In this document: in pieces, positions 17,065 through 27,300 of the stretch
How the letters are laid out: each line of letters begins with the position of its first letter
Numbering within the stretch: position 1 is the first letter of the stretch
From: Donghicola eburneus
GTDB lineage: Bacteria > Pseudomonadota > Alphaproteobacteria > Rhodobacterales > Rhodobacteraceae
Length of the DNA stretch: 64,000 nucleotides
NCBI RefSeq assembly: GCF_900115865.1
Contig: NZ_FOXY01000005.1
Span: forward strand, 186,001 to 250,000
Reading direction: 5' to 3'
The notes under the pieces: generated by a model
What the model saw: the letters and a program-made list of their open reading frames with translations, nothing else
The model's database searches: none
What the model was told of the DNA's origin: nothing
Position numbers and translations under genes: made by a program

Positions 17065-17516
17065 TGACTAAGTTGAAAAACGGCGCATGGGTTTTGATCG
17101 CAGACGGCGAAAAGGCCTTGTTCCTCCGCAACGATCTTGATGCGCAGGACCTCGATCTGAATGTGGTGCGGATCGAAGAACAGGAAAACCCATCGGATCG
17201 CGAGCAATCCGCAAACCGTCCTGGCCGCATGCACGACGGTGGTCCCGGCCAAAAGTCGGCGGTCGATGACACCGATTGGCACGAACTGGCCAAAGAGCGC
17301 TTTGCCAGTGATATGGCCGACATTTTGTACAAACAGGCGCACAAGGGCAAATTCGACGAGATTGTCGTTGTCGCGCCCCCGCAGACCTTGGGCGAACTGC
17401 GCAAGGAAATGCACCAAGAGGTCAGTGACAAAGTGATTGCCGAAATCCCCAAAACCCTGACCAACCACCCGATCGACAAGATCGAAGAGTTGATCAAACA
17501 GGAATTGGCGGCCTGA
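17064..17516 (+). CDS. Host-attachment family protein (PF10116/baeRF-like)
   Basis: A 150-residue protein starting KNGAWVLIADGEKALFLRN, the strand pattern of the Protein required for attachment to host cells family (related to archaeal/eukaryotic release-factor-1-like folds). Later FDEIVVVAPPQTLGELRK and a C-terminal helix with EIPKTLTNHPIDKIEELI match the family. The name comes from plant-associated bacteria; the molecular role is not settled. It is translationally coupled to the preceding 66-residue protein, with AAGGAGGAC just before its ATG. Confidence 0.85.
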   Translation: MTKLKNGAWVLIADGEKALFLRNDLDAQDLDLNVVRIEEQENPSDREQSANRPGRMHDGGPGQKSAVDDTDWHELAKERFASDMADILYKQAHKGKFDEIVVVAPPQTLGELRKEMHQEVSDKVIAEIPKTLTNHPIDKIEELIKQELAA

Positions 17517-17648
17517 TCCCGCGTCGCGCCCCCACCTACAGGGGGCGCAAACGCATCTGCACCTTTGCACAGGTGCATCCGCTTGACACCATTGCAATCT
17601 GCGCGGCAGAGGCGCAGACATCTGGCAGACGACCCCAAGGAGCCTGCC

Positions 17649-18578
17649 ATGACCCAGACCGTTCGCGGCATCCTAGCGATGATTTCGGCCTGTGTGGTGT
17701 GGGGGCTGTCTTCGATCTTCTACAAGCTTTTGTCGGATGTTCCGCCGCTGACCATCCTCGCGCACCGGACCCTGTGGTCGGCGGTGTTCTTTGCGCTGGT
17801 TCTGTCCGTACAGGGCCGCTTTGCGCAGTTGCCTGCCGCGCTTGGTAATCGCCGAACGCTGCTGGTCATCGCGGGGGCGTCGCTGACGATCTCGCTCAAC
17901 TGGTTTTTCTTTATTTATTCGGTCAACACGGGCCACGCGACCCAAGCCAGCTTGGGCTACTACATCTTTCCGCTGGTCGCGGTTCTGCTTGGGCGCATCT
18001 TTTTTGCCGAGAGCCTGAACGGATGGCAGATGGTCGCTGTGGCGCTGGCTGCGGGGGCGGTGTCCTTGCTGACATGGGGGCTTGGCGTGGCTCCGTGGAT
18101 TTCGTTGATCCTTGCCTTTAGTTTTGGCTTTTATGGGGTGCTCAAGAAGCTTCTCAGCATCGGACCTGTCGTCAGTGTGACGGCAGAGGTTGTGCTGCTG
18201 ATCCCGATCTCGCTGACGGTTCTTTGGATCGGCGGCACGCATATGGACAGCCCGTACCAGACCGCGCTTCTGCTGTTCTCGGGCCCGCTGACGGGTTTCC
18301 CGCTGATCCTGTTCAGCTATGCCAGCCGCCGCATTCCGATGGCGACGGTTGGCATTCTGCAGTACCTGAACCCGACCCTGCAATTTCTGGTCGCGGTCCT
18401 GTTGTTCAAAGAGCCCTTTGGCATCTGGTACGCCATAGCCTTTGGGATGATCTGGACGGCGCTGGCGATTTACTCGACCGCAGGGGCGCGGGCGGCCTCG
18501 CGCAGACGCAAGACCGCGTCCTCGACCGTGTCCACCACCGTCACGAATTCCAGCATCGACGCGCCGGCGAAACCCTGA
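17649..18578 (+). CDS. rarD: RarD-type EamA/DMT family transporter
   Basis: A 309-residue inner-membrane protein with about ten hydrophobic segments in two EamA repeats. Family markers are GILAMISACVVWGLSSIFYK at the start, ILAHRTLWSAVFF, SLNWFFFIYSVNTGHATQASLGYYI and PMATVGILQYLNPTLQFLVAVLLFKEPF. RarD relatives are named for chloramphenicol sensitivity; substrates are unknown. The ATG at 17649 has CAAGGAG upstream; the longer upstream reading lacks a membrane helix. The last 109 bp overlap the convergent LOG gene, encoding a hydrophilic Ser/Thr/Arg-rich tail that may be dispensable. Confidence 0.9.
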   Translation: MTQTVRGILAMISACVVWGLSSIFYKLLSDVPPLTILAHRTLWSAVFFALVLSVQGRFAQLPAALGNRRTLLVIAGASLTISLNWFFFIYSVNTGHATQASLGYYIFPLVAVLLGRIFFAESLNGWQMVAVALAAGAVSLLTWGLGVAPWISLILAFSFGFYGVLKKLLSIGPVVSVTAEVVLLIPISLTVLWIGGTHMDSPYQTALLLFSGPLTGFPLILFSYASRRIPMATVGILQYLNPTLQFLVAVLLFKEPFGIWYAIAFGMIWTALAIYSTAGARAASRRRKTASSTVSTTVTNSSIDAPAKP

Positions 18579-19036
18579 TCCACCACGTGCTGCAGCAGGT
18601 CCACCAAGGGGCCCCAGTAGCCGTCGGTGTTCACCAGAATAATGGGCCGTGCGTGCAGCTCCAGTTGCCGCCATGTGAGCACTTCAAAAAACTCGTCCAG
18701 AGACCCCGCGCCGCCCGGCAGAACGACCACGGCGTCCGAGTTCATGAACATCACTTTCTTACGCTCGTGCATGTTTTCCGTGACGATGAACTGGGACAGA
18801 TCACGCTTGCCGACTTCCCATTTCATCAGGTGCTCGGGGATCACGCCAAAGGTCTGCGCCCCTGCGGTTTGGGCGCTGCGGGCGACCACGCCCATCAGGC
18901 CAACGTCGCCAGCACCGTACACCAACCGCCAATTTTCAGCGGCGATGGCGCGGCCCATCGCGTCGGCAGCGCTTTCAAATGCGGGGTTTTTGCCTGAACG
19001 TGCGCCGCAAAAGACACAAACGGAAAACAAGGACAT
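18470..19036 (-). CDS. LOG family nucleotide phosphoribohydrolase (TIGR00730)
   Basis: A 188-residue Rossmann-like protein. LOG enzymes release free bases (cytokinins in plants) from riboside 5'-monophosphates. Visible are VCVFCGARSG at the N-terminus, LVYGAGDVGLMGVVAR, and the family motif PGGAGSLDEFFEVLTWRQLE containing the active-site Arg and Glu. In bacteria the physiological substrate is uncertain. The 3' part overlaps rarD by 109 bp in convergent orientation. AAGGAGAG precedes the ATG at 19036. Confidence 0.92.
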   Translation of the reverse strand: MSLFSVCVFCGARSGKNPAFESAADAMGRAIAAENWRLVYGAGDVGLMGVVARSAQTAGAQTFGVIPEHLMKWEVGKRDLSQFIVTENMHERKKVMFMNSDAVVVLPGGAGSLDEFFEVLTWRQLELHARPIILVNTDGYWGPLVDLLQHVVDQGFAGASMLEFVTVVDTVEDAVLRLREAARAPAVE

Positions 19037-19142
19037 GGGTGGCTCTCCTTCGGCGGGAATTCGCCTAGACCCCGTTTAAGCGGGTTGGTATCCTCGATCA
19101 ATACGTCGTGATGGCTTCGACAAGCGGGGAAACCACAGAAAA

Positions 19143-20435
19143 ATGACCAATACACGCACAATTCTGATGGGTTTTGGCACCGGTGTGGTCTTTGCGACGC
19201 TGGCGATTTTCTTCTTTGCAGATGAGATGGACGTGCCTGCGTTCCTTGATGGGGAAGCAGGTGATGCGCAATCGGCTGAAATGGCCGCGGATGAGTCTCA
19301 AGTTGAGCTTACAGAGCTCGCCGCACAGACCGCTTCAACAGCTGAAAGTGCAGAGGCTCCGGTGGTCGCAGCCTTGCCCGAGCCAGAGGTCAGCGCCGCA
19401 CCCGAAGCCATGGAAGAGGCGACCGCAACGGCGGAAAGCGCCGATGTCACGACCCCTGCAACAGAACCCTCTGACCCCGCGCTCCAGTTTGATCTGGTGC
19501 GGGTCGAGCCCAACGGCAGCACGTTGGTTGCTGGACGCGCACCTGCCGGTCTGCAACTGGCCATTCTGGTGGACGGCGCGCGCGTTGCGACAGCGGATGC
19601 GGGGGCAGACGGCAAGTTTGTCAGCTTCCTTGATCTGCCGCCCGCACCGCGCCCCCGCGTGCTGACACTGGCCCATCGGGACGGTGACACCAACGGCACC
19701 CAAGGGAACCAGCGCGTTATCCTCGCGCCTGTGTCCTTGCCCGCGCCGGCCGAAGAGGATGCTGCGCAAGGCGTCGCGGCCTTGCCCGTGCCCGAGGCGG
19801 AGAGTAGCGCGCCCGAACAGCCCGAACTCGAAACAGCGATGACCGCGCCCGACGCGCCCGCAGCACCAGCGCCCCTGCCGATCGCGTCTGACGCGCCCGG
19901 CGCGCCGACTGTTCTGCTGGCCGATGACAAAGGGATGCGCGTGCTGCAACCGGGCGGCTCGGCCCCCGAGGTGATGGAGCAGGTGGCTCTGGACGTGATC
20001 AGCTACGACGCCGAAGGCGACGTGAACCTTGCCGGTCGCAGCACCGGAGCCGGTCATGTGCGGGTCTATGTGGACAACGAGCCTGTGATCACCAGCGCTA
20101 TTGACGATAACGGCAGCTGGCGCGTCCAACTGCCCGAGATCGACAGTGGGAACTATACTCTGCGCGTGGATGAGATTGCCGAGGATGGCTCTGTCGCCTC
20201 TCGTCTGGAAACGCCTTTCCGACGCGAGAGCGAGGATGTGCTGGCCGATGCGCCTCGCGATGCGAGCGGCGCTGTGACCGCGACTGTCGTGCCCGGATCG
20301 ACTTTGTGGGCCATTGCGGCGGATACCTATGGCGAGGGCGTGCTGTATGTGCGTGTCTTTGAAGCGAACCGCGACAAAATCCGTAACCCCGACCTGATCT
20401 ACCCCGGTCAAATCTTTGATTTGCCACGGGACTAA
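19143..20435 (+). CDS. LysM peptidoglycan-binding domain protein
   Basis: A 430-residue envelope protein. One N-terminal membrane helix (about residues 7-25) is followed by a long low-complexity Ala/Glu/Pro region (about 40-110). Two beta-rich segments follow, each with a strand-turn pattern of Ig-like/Big domains (near GSTLVAGRAPAGLQLAILVD and AGHVRVYVDNEPVITSAID), separated by another Ala/Pro linker. A C-terminal LysM ends the protein (GSTLWAIAADTYGEG, IYPGQIFDLP). It probably spans the periplasm from inner membrane to peptidoglycan. It is divergent from the LOG gene and 67 bp upstream of the ABC exporter. Confidence 0.85.
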   Translation: MTNTRTILMGFGTGVVFATLAIFFFADEMDVPAFLDGEAGDAQSAEMAADESQVELTELAAQTASTAESAEAPVVAALPEPEVSAAPEAMEEATATAESADVTTPATEPSDPALQFDLVRVEPNGSTLVAGRAPAGLQLAILVDGARVATADAGADGKFVSFLDLPPAPRPRVLTLAHRDGDTNGTQGNQRVILAPVSLPAPAEEDAAQGVAALPVPEAESSAPEQPELETAMTAPDAPAAPAPLPIASDAPGAPTVLLADDKGMRVLQPGGSAPEVMEQVALDVISYDAEGDVNLAGRSTGAGHVRVYVDNEPVITSAIDDNGSWRVQLPEIDSGNYTLRVDEIAEDGSVASRLETPFRRESEDVLADAPRDASGAVTATVVPGSTLWAIAADTYGEGVLYVRVFEANRDKIRNPDLIYPGQIFDLPRD

Positions 20436-20502
20436 CGGGCAAGCACTGGCCAAGGGCAGGGGGCTGACCTATTCTCTGCCCCAGACTTAGAGCGGAGCCC
20501 GA

Positions 20503-22332
20503 ATGCCCCCCGAAACCCAGACCGATCCGACCGCCGCCGAAGAACGTAGCGGCGGCTGGCGCGTGTTGCGCCGCGTTGCCCCATATCTTTGGCCCAAGGA
20601 GCCCAAATGGATCCGCGTCCGCGTGGTTCTGGCGTTGCTGTCGCTCTTGGTTGCCAAGCTGGTCGCGACCGCGTCGCCCTATATGTACAAGCTGGCCGTG
20701 GACACCCTGTCGCCGGATGGCGAAATTCCGGATATCGCGGGCTTTGCCTTGGGCGCGGTGGCGCTGACAGTGATCTACGCGACGGCGCGGTTCCTGACCG
20801 TCTCGTTGCAGCAGTTGCGTGATGTGTTCTTTGCCCCTGTCGGGCAGAGGGCGGTGCGCAAACTGGCCCACGAAACCTTTCGCCACATCCACAACCTGTC
20901 CCTGCGCTATCACCTGACGCGCAAGACCGGCGGGCTGTCGCGGATCATCGAGCGGGGCATCAAGGGCGTCGAGTTCCTGCTGCGCTTTACCCTTTTGTCG
21001 ATCGGCCCGCTGACCATCGAACTGCTGCTGATTTCGATCTGGCTGATGGTTCTGTTTGATGTGTGGTATCTGCTGATCGTGCTGGGGACCGTGGTGGCCT
21101 ATACCACCTTTACCTTTGTCGTGACCGAGTGGCGCGTGAAGCTGCGCCGCCAAATGAACAAAGAGGACACGACCGCCAACCAGAAGGCGATCGACAGTCT
21201 GCTGAACTTCGAAACTGTCAAATATTTCAACGCCGAAGAGCGCGAAGCGACACGATACGATGAAAGCATGGCGGGCTACCAGAAGGCCGCGCTCAAGACG
21301 AGCTATTCGCTGGCCTTTCTGAACTCTGGGCAGTCCTTCTTCATCTCTGTCGGTTTGGCAGCGGTGATGATCTTGGCCGCTTTGGGCGTACAGCGGGGCG
21401 ATCTGACCGTGGGGGATTTCGTCATGGTGAACGCCTATATGGTCCAGATCACCAGCCCGCTCGGATTCCTTGGGACCGTGTACCGCGAAATCCGTCAGAG
21501 CCTTGTGGACATGGCAGAGATGTTCAACCTGCTGGATCAGCCGTCCGAGGTCACCGACAAGCCCGACGCCAAAGAGCTGAAAGTCACCCGCGGCGAGATC
21601 ACGCTGGACGACGTGCGGTTTTCTTATGATCCAGAGCGTGAGGTGCTGAAGGGCGTGTCTTTGACCATCAGCGCGGGGCAGACCGTCGCGATTGTGGGCC
21701 CGTCGGGCTCTGGCAAGTCGACGATCAGCCGTTTGTTGTTTCGGTTCTACGACGTGAGCGGTGGCGCCATCAGGATTGACGGGCAAGACCTGCGCGATGT
21801 GACTCAAGCCAGCCTTCACGCCGCGATCGGCGTGGTGCCGCAGGACACGGTGCTGTTCAACGACACCATCCGTTACAACATCGCCTACGGTCGCGATGGC
21901 GCCTCGGAGGCTGAGATTGTCGAAGCCGCCAAAGCCGCGCAGATCCACGAATTCATCCTGCGCTTGCCTGACGGGTATGACACGCAGGTGGGTGAGCGGG
22001 GCCTAAAACTATCTGGCGGTGAAAAGCAGCGCGTCGGCATTGCGCGGACCCTGCTCAAGAACCCGCCGATCCTGATGCTGGACGAGGCGACAAGTGCGCT
22101 CGACACCGAGACCGAGCGCGGTATCCAAGAGGCTCTGGTGCACGCGGCCCAAGGGCGGACCGTGCTGACAATCGCGCACCGTCTGTCCACGATTGCAGAT
22201 GCGGATTTGATCGTGGTTCTGCAAGATGGCGAGATCGTCGAGCGCGGGACCCAAAATGACCTCTTGGCCCAAGATGGGCGTTACGCCAGCCTCTGGCGCC
22301 GCCAAGCCGCCGAGGCACAAGACGCGGCCTGA
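20503..22332 (+). CDS. Atm1-type ABC exporter (fused permease and ATPase)
   Basis: A 609-residue half-transporter that works as a homodimer. An N-terminal permease has about six membrane helices (residues 30-320), with the Atm1 hallmark NEEKTANQKAIDSLLNFE-like stretch seen here as DTTANQKAIDSLLNFETVKY. The ATPase follows from about 360: Walker A GPSGSGKST, signature LSGGEKQRV, Walker B ILMLDEATSALD. Atm1 relatives export glutathione-linked sulfur or metal species. A convincing terminator follows the gene. Confidence 0.93.
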   Translation: MPPETQTDPTAAEERSGGWRVLRRVAPYLWPKEPKWIRVRVVLALLSLLVAKLVATASPYMYKLAVDTLSPDGEIPDIAGFALGAVALTVIYATARFLTVSLQQLRDVFFAPVGQRAVRKLAHETFRHIHNLSLRYHLTRKTGGLSRIIERGIKGVEFLLRFTLLSIGPLTIELLLISIWLMVLFDVWYLLIVLGTVVAYTTFTFVVTEWRVKLRRQMNKEDTTANQKAIDSLLNFETVKYFNAEEREATRYDESMAGYQKAALKTSYSLAFLNSGQSFFISVGLAAVMILAALGVQRGDLTVGDFVMVNAYMVQITSPLGFLGTVYREIRQSLVDMAEMFNLLDQPSEVTDKPDAKELKVTRGEITLDDVRFSYDPEREVLKGVSLTISAGQTVAIVGPSGSGKSTISRLLFRFYDVSGGAIRIDGQDLRDVTQASLHAAIGVVPQDTVLFNDTIRYNIAYGRDGASEAEIVEAAKAAQIHEFILRLPDGYDTQVGERGLKLSGGEKQRVGIARTLLKNPPILMLDEATSALDTETERGIQEALVHAAQGRTVLTIAHRLSTIADADLIVVLQDGEIVERGTQNDLLAQDGRYASLWRRQAAEAQDAA

Positions 22333-22357
22333 CGCGGGCACATCTCCGGTGAAATTA

Positions 22358-22386
22358 GGGCGGTCCTTTTCGGATCGCCCTTTTTG
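22358..22386 (+). terminator. Terminator after the Atm1-type exporter
   Basis: A 9-bp stem (GGGCGGTCC with GGATCGCCC, one G-T pair) and 5-nt loop are followed by TTTTTGTT. Confidence 0.88.
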
Positions 22387-22553
22387 TTGGCTTTCGCCCA
22401 CAGGTTGCGGCAATCAGCGCAACTCGAGGGAAATTCTACCATAGGGTGTTTGCGCAGAACGCAGTAAACTGTCCGCGTATTTTTAGATTCTTTGTGGGGC
22501 ACCGCTTGGTTTTTTGCCGGTTCGCGGTCCCGAAATTTTGAAAGATTTGTTGT

Positions 22554-24323
22554 ATGACGACGCTCGTTCCCCTGTCGCAATTCGCCCGAAATCCCGGAAA
22601 AATCGATTTGTTGATTGTCGGCGCTGGCCCGTCCGGTCTGGCCGTGGCCCAAGAGATGTCAGGCCAAGGTTTGAATATCGTCGTGCTGGAAAGCGCGGGT
22701 CTGATCGAAACGCCGGAAACAGCCGAACTGTGCCGCGTGGACCATGACGGAGATTTGCGCAGCCCCGCGCCCTTGGCCAAGCGGCAGGAGTTTCACGCGG
22801 AGTCGACGGTGCATTGGGACCCAGACGTTCAGCGCTATGGCGTGCGCTGCCGCGTGATTGGTGGATCAACCATTGCTTGGGCGGGGAAATCCGCGACGTT
22901 CGACGAGACCGATTTTGCAGAGCGCCCTTGGGTCCCGCTGTCGGGTTGGCCTATCAGCCGACCCGAGTTGATGCCCTACCTCGACCGTGCGGCCGATATC
23001 CTGAACCTTGGCCCGAATGTGTACGATGAAAAGTTCTGGGATGTGGCGGGCCGCAAGTCGCCTGAACCCAAACTCAACGAAAGCCGACTGAAGCCTTTCT
23101 TCTGGCAATTTGCGCGGTCGCGCGTGGACCCGATGGATATCTATCGCTCGGGCCCGGAATTTCTGGAAGAGCAGCGCAGTGATGTAACCATCGTGACCGA
23201 TGCGACGGCGCAAAAAATCCTGACCGATCCTACGGGGCGTTTTGTGCGCGGGGTGTCCGTAGCGAACATCGCCGGAGAGGTGTTCGAACTGCACGGCGAC
23301 ACCTGCGTGATCGCGGCGAGTGCGGTGGAAAATGCGCGACTTCTGCTGCTGTCCAATGACGCCAAACCGGCGGGGCTTGGCAACGACACTGATCAGGTGG
23401 GCCGCTACCTGATGGATCATCCGGGCGCGCATGTGGCGAGCTTCCCCGAGAAGGATCTGAAGCCGATCAAGAAAAGGTTCAGCTTCTATGGTCTGTCCCA
23501 TAATGGCCGTACACTGATGTACATGCCGGGCCTTTCTATGGCACCGGAGCTGCAGCGCGAGGAAGAGCAGTTGAATTGCGCGGTCTACTTCATGATGGAG
23601 CGCGCCGAGGACAACCCGTTTGATGCGCTCAAGCGTTTGCTGAAACGCCAGAGCGACCGGCCGCTGGCAGATATCAAGAACATCATCGCCAACGCGGGTA
23701 TCGTCGGCGCAGGTGTCGCGCAAAAGGCGCTGCAAAGCGGGATCGTTCCGCGCAAGGTCAAGCAGATGGTGTCCAACGCCGCGATCCTGATCAGTCCTAA
23801 TTTCGTGGTCGAAGAATTCGAGACCCGCGGCATCCCGCACAAGCTCACCGGAGTTGCGATTCATGCGATCACCGAACAGCCCCCGCGCGCTGAAAACCGC
23901 GTGACCTTGTCTGAGCAGACCGACCGTTTTGGAAATCCGCTGCCCCGCGTGGAGTGGGAGATCGGAGCAGCCCCCCGCCGCGCGCTCGCGGGCATCGCAA
24001 GACTGGTTGCAGACGAATTAGAGGCGTCTGGTCTGCCGCGACCGCAATTGGCCGATTGGGTTCAGAACGACCGCCCCGAAGATGCAGTCATCATTGATAT
24101 GGCGCACACCTTGGGGACGACACGCATGAGCCTTGATCCGGCGACCGGTGTTGTGGATCAGAACTGTCAGGTCTACGGGACCGAAGGGCTCTATGTGGCG
24201 GGCGGCTCGGTCTTTCCGACCAGCGGGCACGCGAACCCGACCTTGATGATGATGGGGATCGCCGTGCGTCTGGCTGATCACCTAAAGGACAAAGCCAGCC
24301 AGAAACCTGCGGCGGCGGCCTGA
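22554..24323 (+). CDS. GMC family oxidoreductase
   Basis: A 589-residue FAD enzyme of the glucose-methanol-choline family, substrate unknown. The N-terminal Rossmann fold is DLLIVGAGPSGLAVAQEM near residue 18. The GGSTIAWAG segment near 103 is the flavin-binding loop. The C-terminal signature runs MAHTLGTTRMSLDP, then GLYVAGGSVFPTSGHANPT with the active-site His. It lies alone, between a terminator and the convergent RND pump gene. No signal peptide is seen, so it is cytoplasmic. Confidence 0.9.
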   Translation: MTTLVPLSQFARNPGKIDLLIVGAGPSGLAVAQEMSGQGLNIVVLESAGLIETPETAELCRVDHDGDLRSPAPLAKRQEFHAESTVHWDPDVQRYGVRCRVIGGSTIAWAGKSATFDETDFAERPWVPLSGWPISRPELMPYLDRAADILNLGPNVYDEKFWDVAGRKSPEPKLNESRLKPFFWQFARSRVDPMDIYRSGPEFLEEQRSDVTIVTDATAQKILTDPTGRFVRGVSVANIAGEVFELHGDTCVIAASAVENARLLLLSNDAKPAGLGNDTDQVGRYLMDHPGAHVASFPEKDLKPIKKRFSFYGLSHNGRTLMYMPGLSMAPELQREEEQLNCAVYFMMERAEDNPFDALKRLLKRQSDRPLADIKNIIANAGIVGAGVAQKALQSGIVPRKVKQMVSNAAILISPNFVVEEFETRGIPHKLTGVAIHAITEQPPRAENRVTLSEQTDRFGNPLPRVEWEIGAAPRRALAGIARLVADELEASGLPRPQLADWVQNDRPEDAVIIDMAHTLGTTRMSLDPATGVVDQNCQVYGTEGLYVAGGSVFPTSGHANPTLMMMGIAVRLADHLKDKASQKPAAAA

Positions 24324-24327
24324 ACGA

Positions 24328-24357
24328 AAACAGCCCCTTCTGGTGCAGAAGGGGCTG
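24328..24357 (-). terminator. Terminator of the RND efflux operon
   Basis: A perfect 11-bp stem (CAGCCCCTTCT with AGAAGGGGCTG) and 5-nt loop. On the minus strand it is followed by TTTTCG. It lies between the convergent GMC and RND genes and may also slow transcription from the other side. Confidence 0.8.
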
Positions 24358-24362
24358 AGACG

Positions 24363-27300
24363 TTATTCGGCGGCGCGCATTGTGCTGGTGTGGTGTGGCA
24401 CCGGGGCCGAGATATCCTCGACCTCCCAAATGATTTCGGGCCGTTTGACACGTCTCGCAGCGCGGGCCAGTGCCAGATCGCGCGCGGCACGGCTGCCTTT
24501 GCCAAGGGACATCTTGGCCAGCAGGGTCGCGATCCAGTGCAGATATGTGCCCGCCCAAACCCGCAGCGCCAGCAGTGATGGCGTAAAGACCAGCGTCAGA
24601 ACCGTGGCGATCCCCAGACCAAAGACCACAGCGGTGGCAAGCTGCTTCCACCACAGGGCAGTGGGGCTGTCGATCGAGTAGCCGCCGTTGATGAAATCGA
24701 GGCTGAGGCCAAACATCATCGGGGCCAGACCTGCCATCGTGGTGATGGTGGTCAGCAGAACGGGACGGATGCGGGCTTCGGCTGTGCGCGTGATCGCATC
24801 GATCCGCGGCATGTACCGCGAGAATTCCTGATAGGTGTCAATCAGAACGATGTTGTTGTTCACGACGATCCCCGCAAGCGCGACAATCCCTGTGCCTGTC
24901 ATGATGATCGAGAACGGCTGGTTCATCACCAGCATCCCGATCAGCACACCTGCCGTTGATAGAATGACCGCCAAGAGCACGAGTACAGAGTTATAGAAGC
25001 TGTTGAACTGCGCCAGAAGGATCACAAACATCAGCCCAAGCGCACCTGCAAACGCACTCTGAAGGAAGGCTGCGGACTCGGCTTGATCCTCTTGGTCGCC
25101 AGTCCACTCGGCCTCTATGCTGGCGGGGAACGGCTCTGTGTCGAGCCAAGCGTCCAGTGCCTCGATCCGTTCGTTGCCATTCACAGCACTGAGCACAGCG
25201 TCGCCGTTGACTGCGTCGCGCACGGCCTCACGGTCCGTACCCTCGGCTAGCCAGTACAGACCGTAGGGGGTTTCTCCCTTGGTCGCAAAGGCTTGGCCGC
25301 GTTCGCCCACGGGCAGCACAGTCAGGTCTTGCAGCATGGCGGTGATTTCGCCGTCCTGCACCAGTTTCCACAGGCCGGGGGCCACGTCTGCCTTGATGTC
25401 AAAGTGCCGCTTTTGATCGACGCGGTTGATCTCCGCCAACTGCGCGACGGGCTGGCGCGTGATGAAGTTGGCCAAGGGCACGAGCCCTTCGGCGGTACGG
25501 ACCTTGAGCGTATCTAATGTCGACAGCACGCGGTCCTGTTCGGGCAGGCGGACGCGGATGTCGATCTCTTCGTCGCTGGTGTCCACGCGCATGGTGTCCA
25601 ATAGCAGACCGTTTGTGACCAACTGAACCATCGCGCCCACGGCTGCCACGTTCGCGCCGTAGCGACCCGCCTTGGCCACGTCCACGTCGATTTGCCAGTC
25701 GATGCCGGGCAGGGGCAGGGTGTCTTCGATCAGCGTCAGGCCGGGCAGGCTTTCAAACTGTGTGCGGGCCGTTTGCGTCGCGCCCACCAGTTCGTCCCAG
25801 TCGTCGCCCTTGAGCCGCAGGTGCACAGGTTTCCCAGAGGCGGGGCCCATGGCCAGCTCCAGCACTTCGGCCTGTATGCCCGGAATCTGGTTGAGCTGTG
25901 TGGTCAATTCCTCGAGCACCACGTTGCCGTCCAGATCGGCGCGGCCCATCCGCTCTTCCCAGCGAATGGTTTCGAATTGCACCTGACCGATGGTGTCCGA
26001 TGGGGCCTGCGCGCCGCCGTTGTTGCTGTCGAGCCCACCCGATCCCGCAAAGGAGAAGACCGAGCGTACACCGGGGTGGGCGATAACGACTTCCTCGACC
26101 TCGCGCACCAGCGCATCCTTTTCCTGCAGGCTCAGGTTGCCGCGTGCGCGGACATAGACCTGTGCTTGCTCGGGCTCGGACGCGACGAAGAATTCGACGC
26201 CATTGTTGTTTGCGCCGTAATAGCCAAAGGTCGAGATGACAAAGAAGATGACCCCGCCAATGACCGCAAGCGGCATGATGGGATTGCCCACGATCCCGTG
26301 CATGAGCCAACCGAACGGCGACCGCTTGTAGCCTGCATCCACGCTGCGCTTCTTGCGCCAATCCACGCGGGCAGCGTCGATGGTGATGCTGGATAGCACA
26401 GCCCCGACGAGGAAGATCATGATGCCGGGCAGATAGGCACCAAAGCTGCCACCACCCTGACCGTTGGTCAGGTAGCCCGGGTTCAGGGTCTGCATGACGC
26501 CGATAAAAATCAGGTAGAGGCTGGGGGGAACCAGAAGGATGCGCACCCACCACGGCGCGATGCGGCGCAGACCTTCGCCGGAATTGTGGAACGTGCGGCT
26601 CAAGCGGCCGGTCACGCCGCCAAGGACAGGCAGGTAGATCAGTGCCACCACCAACGAGGCAGACAGAACATAGATCAGGGTCACGGGCAGCATTCCCATG
26701 AATTCGCCGGGCACACCGGGCCAGAACAGCATGGGCAAGAAGGCACAGAGCGTCGTCGCGGTCGAACTGACGATGGGCCAGAACATACGCTTGGCAGCCT
26801 CGACATAGGCGTGCATGGGGCCCGAACCTTCGGAGATGCGCTTGTCAGCGTATTCCACCACCACGATCGCGCCATCCACCAGCATGCCCACGGCAAGGAT
26901 CAGACCAAACATGACAATGTTCGAAATGGCGATGCCCGAGGCTCCAAGGATTGCAAAGCATAGCAGGAACGACGTCGGGATCGAGAAGCCAACCAACAGC
27001 GCAGGGCGGATGCCCAAGGACGCGAGCACCACGATCATGACCAGCGCGATCGCTGTCAGCACCGATCCTTCGAGCTGTTTGACCATGCTGTCCACGGTGT
27101 GGGACTGGTCGTTCGAGCTGCCCACTTGCACGGCGGCGCGCATCTCGTCAGGCCATGCTGCGCTGGCGGTGGCGATGACCTCTTTGACCTCGTTCGCGGT
27201 GTCGATCAGGTTGTAGCCCTTGCGCTTGACCACCTGCAGGGCAACGGTTTTCTCGCCGTTAAAGCGCGCGGTGCCCTGTCGGTCTTCGAAGGTCGGGCGG

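Noticed and set aside
17064-17516. Host-attachment protein as a phage gene
   Set aside because: The family name refers to bacterial attachment to plant hosts; no phage genes are near.
20098-21948. 616-codon minus-strand open frame opposite the Atm1-type exporter
   Set aside because: Antisense to a clearly functional ABC transporter; no motifs.
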